Origin: Trochalopteron elliotii
Taxonomy: Eukaryota; Chordata; Aves; Passeriformes; Leiothrichidae
Direction: 5' to 3'
NCBI GenBank assembly: GCA_024734555.1
Contig: JANPWX010019802.1
Location: 1,377,342 to 1,441,341 of the forward strand
Length of the DNA: 64,000 bases
Shown here: piece by piece, positions 60,000 to 64,000 of the stretch
How the letters are laid out: every line of letters starts with the position of its first letter
Numbering within the stretch: position 1 is the first letter of the stretch
The notes under the pieces: model-generated
The model's database searches: none
Seen by the model: the letters and a program-made list of their open reading frames with translations, nothing else
Told to the model about the DNA's origin: nothing
Translations under genes and position numbers: made by a program

Positions 60000-62900
60000 A
60001 ATTTTCTAAGAAAATCTAGGAATAGCTGCTGGTTTGTTCTAACTCCAGACCATGGGGCTTTTTTGATGGAACTGAGAAGAAATGGGGAGTGAAAAAAAAT
60101 CTTACCAAAGCCTTCAAATGTAAGTCATTACACATGGTTTTAGTACATCTCAGCTATGAAAGAACATCAAAGGTCTCACTCTGCCCTTTAACAGGGCAAT
60201 CAAAAACAGTTAAACAGTGCTAATTGTCTCCACAGACTGCTTTTTTTTCTCCCCCACTGATTGTAATGCATTATCTAATTACAGGGTTCATTTGTGAATT
60301 CTTATTTGGCGTACAGCCTGTCATTTCAGAGACAGCACTTGGTAGCTTTGGCTTGCAGCAAAAATAGAAAACACCCTTCCCCAATGTGAAAAAAACTCAG
60401 CTCATCCTTGTCAATGGCAGAGTGGCCCAGGTGGCCCAAGCACCATCCCACTACAAGTGGAAGGTACGTGGGCTACGTGGATTTCACCAGGCTATAATTT
60501 GAGCAACATAAGGAGGGTGACTGCTAGCAAAAAAAGCTCCAGAAGCATTTGAAAACCCTCAGGCTTCAATCAAAACTATATTGAGACATGTGCTCAATAG
60601 CCACAGAGTGGAAAGGCTTATCTGAGCACCTTCTGCTCAGAAAAGGAAATCTGCTTGGATAATTCCTTAGAAAATAAAAAATCTGGCCAGTGATAGGAAC
60701 GCTGCAAACGCCAAAGCTGAAATTTTGTGTTGTCACATTTTCCTTTCCTCCAAAGGGAAATACTGGAGAGTTCCCTCTGAGTTACTGACCAACTAACCAA
60801 AATGGCCAAAAGAATGTTTTCTAGATATCATTATTGGTTACATGCAACTGGCACTCACACAAACCCACGCTCTCCTGGGCTGGGAGGCAATGTCCCCTGG
60901 GGGTGTGGAGGGCTGGGCCACCCCCAGCACTGCTGGCAGCTGAGTGCCAAGATTGTGAAAACCGGGGAGGCCTGTCCTGTCTTGCTATCTGGCACAGAGG
61001 CCACAGTGGAGATATGAGTAACTTCGCCTTCCAAGTACAAAATGATTGCTGGCAGTACACAGTGAACATGTCAGACTGGGAGGAATATATTAAAAAAAGG
61101 CCCATTGGTGGTTTTCTTTCTTTAAATGGTAGCCACTGAAAAGTTATGCAAACACTTCAGCTATGGAATATATAATCTGATATCTGGCAGGTGTGTTTTC
61201 TCCTCTGCCCCTGCTTCTGCTCTAAATGGGTCACTCCTCCTAAATAAATGCAGTTCTCTGGTTTTCTATCAATGAGACACTTCTGGCAGCCACAGACTAG
61301 GGCAAAGGGAGCTGCAAAGAGAAGCTGAAGAGGGAGCATTAAGTCTCGCATGAAGCATGAAAACAAGCCCAAACCAGAGACAACTGTCTGAAACATGCAC
61401 CCAGGCAAACGTGGTTGGTTTTAATAAAACAGCTCCCTGATCCAAGGCAGTGTAGTTGAGCAACTGGCCAAAGCTGCATCAAAATTGTTCCTGTTTCTAC
61501 CCATTTCTCATAAAAATGGAGAAAGTAAAAATCAGACTCTTCATGGAGCCTGTGCCAATTGCTGCAAACCATGGGGTCCTGATCTGACCTATTCTAGGGC
61601 TTCATATTGCAGCTTTCCTCCTTACCCTGTTCTCTTTCGCTGTCTTTTCAGCCACAGCTGCCAACACCTCCCTCTTCACCCAGCCCTAGGAAAAAAGTTG
61701 TGGGGAAAACTCATGGGTCACGTCTCAAGAAGTTACTCAGATCTCCCTCCCTGCCTGATGAGGTATAAAGGACAAACAAAAAGACCACACTTCCCACAGA
61801 AGCCCTTGTAACACCTGATACAATACTCTGTCTGTGCATCTCCTGAGGAAATGAAACTGTGCTGTCTGTGTGCATTAGTTTTATTACCCTTTGAGGGAAA
61901 AATAAAAGGCCTGATTAAAATAAAATATTAGGTTAAGCTTTTCAACATGTTTTTTTCTTCCTGTATTTCTATTCTGTGTGAATACTTACCTTCTGGTTCA
62001 AGAGTTTAAACCTCTCTAAATTAAATTAATGGTAACTGTAGAAAACAGTCACGTGGCATCAAATGTCTTATTGATGTTCACTGAAATAAAAAGGGAGAAT
62101 ACACTAAAAAAAATGATGCAGAGATACTCAGTAAACAAGATAAATGTGGATTTATCATCATACATAATTTTTACAGGAATGACCTGCTGTGAGAAGATAG
62201 ATCTTTAAATTATTTGGGAGAAAAAATTGAACAAAATACTTGGTTAGCCTGAGAAGAAAGATCAGTGACTAAAGAAATATGTTAAGACAATACCACAAAA
62301 TGCTTTGAATACCTCAGCTGAATACAGATACAAAAATTGGAAGCCATGGAATAATTTTCTGGTCCGAGCTGTACCTTACTACATTTTCTTCTAGTTGAAT
62401 TTCTGCTTGCCCATACACCCACCATTGATGGCAAATGAAACTATCTTGGTTTAAACATGATGGGTGGGTGTCTTTTTGATCTTTTTATAGGCCTCACATT
62501 TTTCAAAGTTTATAATAACCCTATTTTTTCCCCGTTAATTTCACACTACTGTCATTCTAGTTCCATGATCATGCTGAATTGTCTGCCAGACATAAGGAAT
62601 TTGGACTAAAATCACAATTAGCATTTTTCTATTGACATTGGATCACTTGGTCAAGAGAGCAACACAGATATCCTTTGAGCTTTCTCCTTGGCTTTGGTCT
62701 ACCTAAGAAGCCCATTGACCTTGTTCTTGGTCTAAAAAGGCCATGGCAGCTCCCTTTTGACCTGCCTGATGTCAGCACCCACATCCTTGTTCCTAAACCA
62801 GGACTATTTTGGTCCACGGTTTTGTGAAAATATAGGGGTTTTTTGATTCTTCCACAAAGCCTTTTTAGTATAATAGATCTGATGTGTGAGAGGGGAACCT

Positions 62901-64000
62901 TAGGTCCCACACAGTCCCACCAGTGTGTGCTGTATTCCCTCTTCTGATTTTCCTTTTTCATCATAGAAATGGACTTACATACCTACAGAGGCTTCATATT
63001 TAACCTTTTGGTTTTGATACAGTGAGGAGCATAAAATATGTGGTATCCTCGCGGCTGAATGAAGTTATGGAAATAAATCCAACCCAACTAGTGCATGGTG
63101 ACTTCGAATGAAATATTCTCCAAAGCAGTTCTGATGCTACATAGCATCTGCTGAATCAAAGAGAAATGAGGGAAGGAAGATATAATTTAAAATACTTACA
63201 GGAATAAAACGTGTTCAGGACCAGACTCTTTCTTTTGAGAATGAATTAGTCCTCACATTCCTTCCAGCATTCTTCACTTATTCAGCTATAACCAAGACAT
63301 CTGGTCAAGGGCTGCAGCATTGGTGATATTCACCCCACAAAGGAAAAGCCATGCATAATTGCATTAGCTGTGCTGGGGAAAAATTACTTTCTCAGTGTTC
63401 ATTGACAATGAATGACTGGGTGATAAACTGCCATGATGAAATTTAATGGTAAAAAAGAGCCTTTCACATTATGCATGCAGGGAAAAACAGCCCTAGCCTT
63501 ACATACATATGGATAGACTATAAATGAGCTGATGTCTCTCAAGAAGAAAGCTAGGAAGATTGAAATCACAGAAGAAAATTCTTCACTAGAAAAAGCTCCA
63601 TACTAAGAAAGTTAATGTAAGGATCTGTTAAAATGTATAAAAAGCAAAACAGAAAGCTTCACACAGCGCTATGGAAAAAAGACACATACCTGTTTAAGGA
63701 ATACTGTATCCAGTACCCATTATGCCTGCTTAGAAAGGAAAATGTTTTTAAGGAGTGTGTTGCGGAAGATACAAGAGTACAAAGTATCTTTGGTGTAAAG
63801 AGTGATCATTAACAGGAGGCTGACGTGGAAAGCAGTCAATAGTAAAGCGATGTGCTGGGCTCCAAAACCCCCACCAACGTGAACTGTGGTCTGGATCCAG
63901 CAGGGTGTCTGCCTGTGAGTGGTTTGTGTGCTCCACAGGATGATGTGGTGCTGCATGCAAGCAGCTGTCATGCCCAGCCAAGACAGCCAGATAGGGAAGA
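60000..64000. other. unique non-coding DNA, no gene recognised
   Basis: AT-rich single-copy-looking sequence. 60240-60340 carries TAATGCATTA (60264-60273) and TAATTA (60276-60281). The minus strand is open from the window edge to 63720, about 93 codons with a hydrophobic stretch, but there is no recognisable family and the frame length is within chance. Confidence 0.5.

Noticed and set aside
61018..61139. Plus-strand frame ending in an IGGFLSLNG stretch that recalls an opioid-like YGGFL
   Set aside because: The tyrosine is missing, there is no signal peptide or paired basic processing site on both sides, and the frame is short.
63720..64000. Minus-strand open frame of about 93 codons running off the window edge, with a VHVGGGFGAQ stretch and a hydrophobic segment
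   Set aside because: GGGFG recalls the molybdenum-cofactor loop of xanthine dehydrogenase, but nothing else in the frame fits that family. Frames this long are expected many times by chance in six frames of 64 kb. No splice acceptor can be judged because the upstream part lies outside the window.

Overview
The window is avian nuclear DNA with no protein-coding gene that I can support. It is identified as bird by CR1 LINE fragments ending in the bird-type terminal ATTCTATG-like octamer (7165, 14042, 17340, 33770, 50280, 54186) and by several long terminal repeats whose sequences I recognise from bird, especially songbird, genomes (ERVL-like and ERVK-like). Assignment to a passerine is an inference from the mix of LTR types. 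The longest open frames lie in CR1 remnants or in a low-complexity satellite, or have the length expected by chance in AT-rich DNA. I read the window as intergenic sequence or the inside of a very large intron.

Layout. 1-7164 is unique non-coding DNA. A minus-strand CR1 tail lies at 7165-7592. An ERVL-type LTR on the minus strand occupies about 11907-12698. A 1.2-kb minus-strand CR1 3' remnant follows at 14042-15268, then a T/G low-complexity tract (15502-15610) and a plus-strand CR1 (16764-17345) with an expanded (CTCTG)8 inside it. A worn CR1 piece lies at 20728-20940. 20941-32228 is unique except for two perfect foldbacks (22980-23012 and 28482-28511). At 32229-33779 a plus-strand CR1 is split by a solo LTR (32552-33624) with an exact 5-bp target duplication; this LTR holds a 366-base run of N. 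An ERVK-type solo LTR on the minus strand is at 36038-36470. 36478-47515 is mostly unique and AT-rich, with a 40-bp AT palindrome and a 15-bp-stem hairpin. 47516-49641 is an LTR cluster: an older minus-strand LTR split by a younger plus-strand LTR (47712-48404), then a third LTR (49035-49635) with an exact 6-bp duplication. A compound GGCAA-family satellite fills 53051-53384, and a minus-strand CR1 remnant lies at 54186-55113. The rest to 64000 is unique non-coding DNA.

The elements give a relative insertion history: CR1 before the LTR at 32552, and the LTR at 47516/48658 before the one at 47712. All LTRs look solo, since no gag, pol or env-like sequence is adjacent. I did not find a convincing new gene system. 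The most unusual items are the perfect 30-bp palindrome at 28482, the satellite at 53051 with stepwise changes of repeat unit, and the two precisely datable nested insertions.
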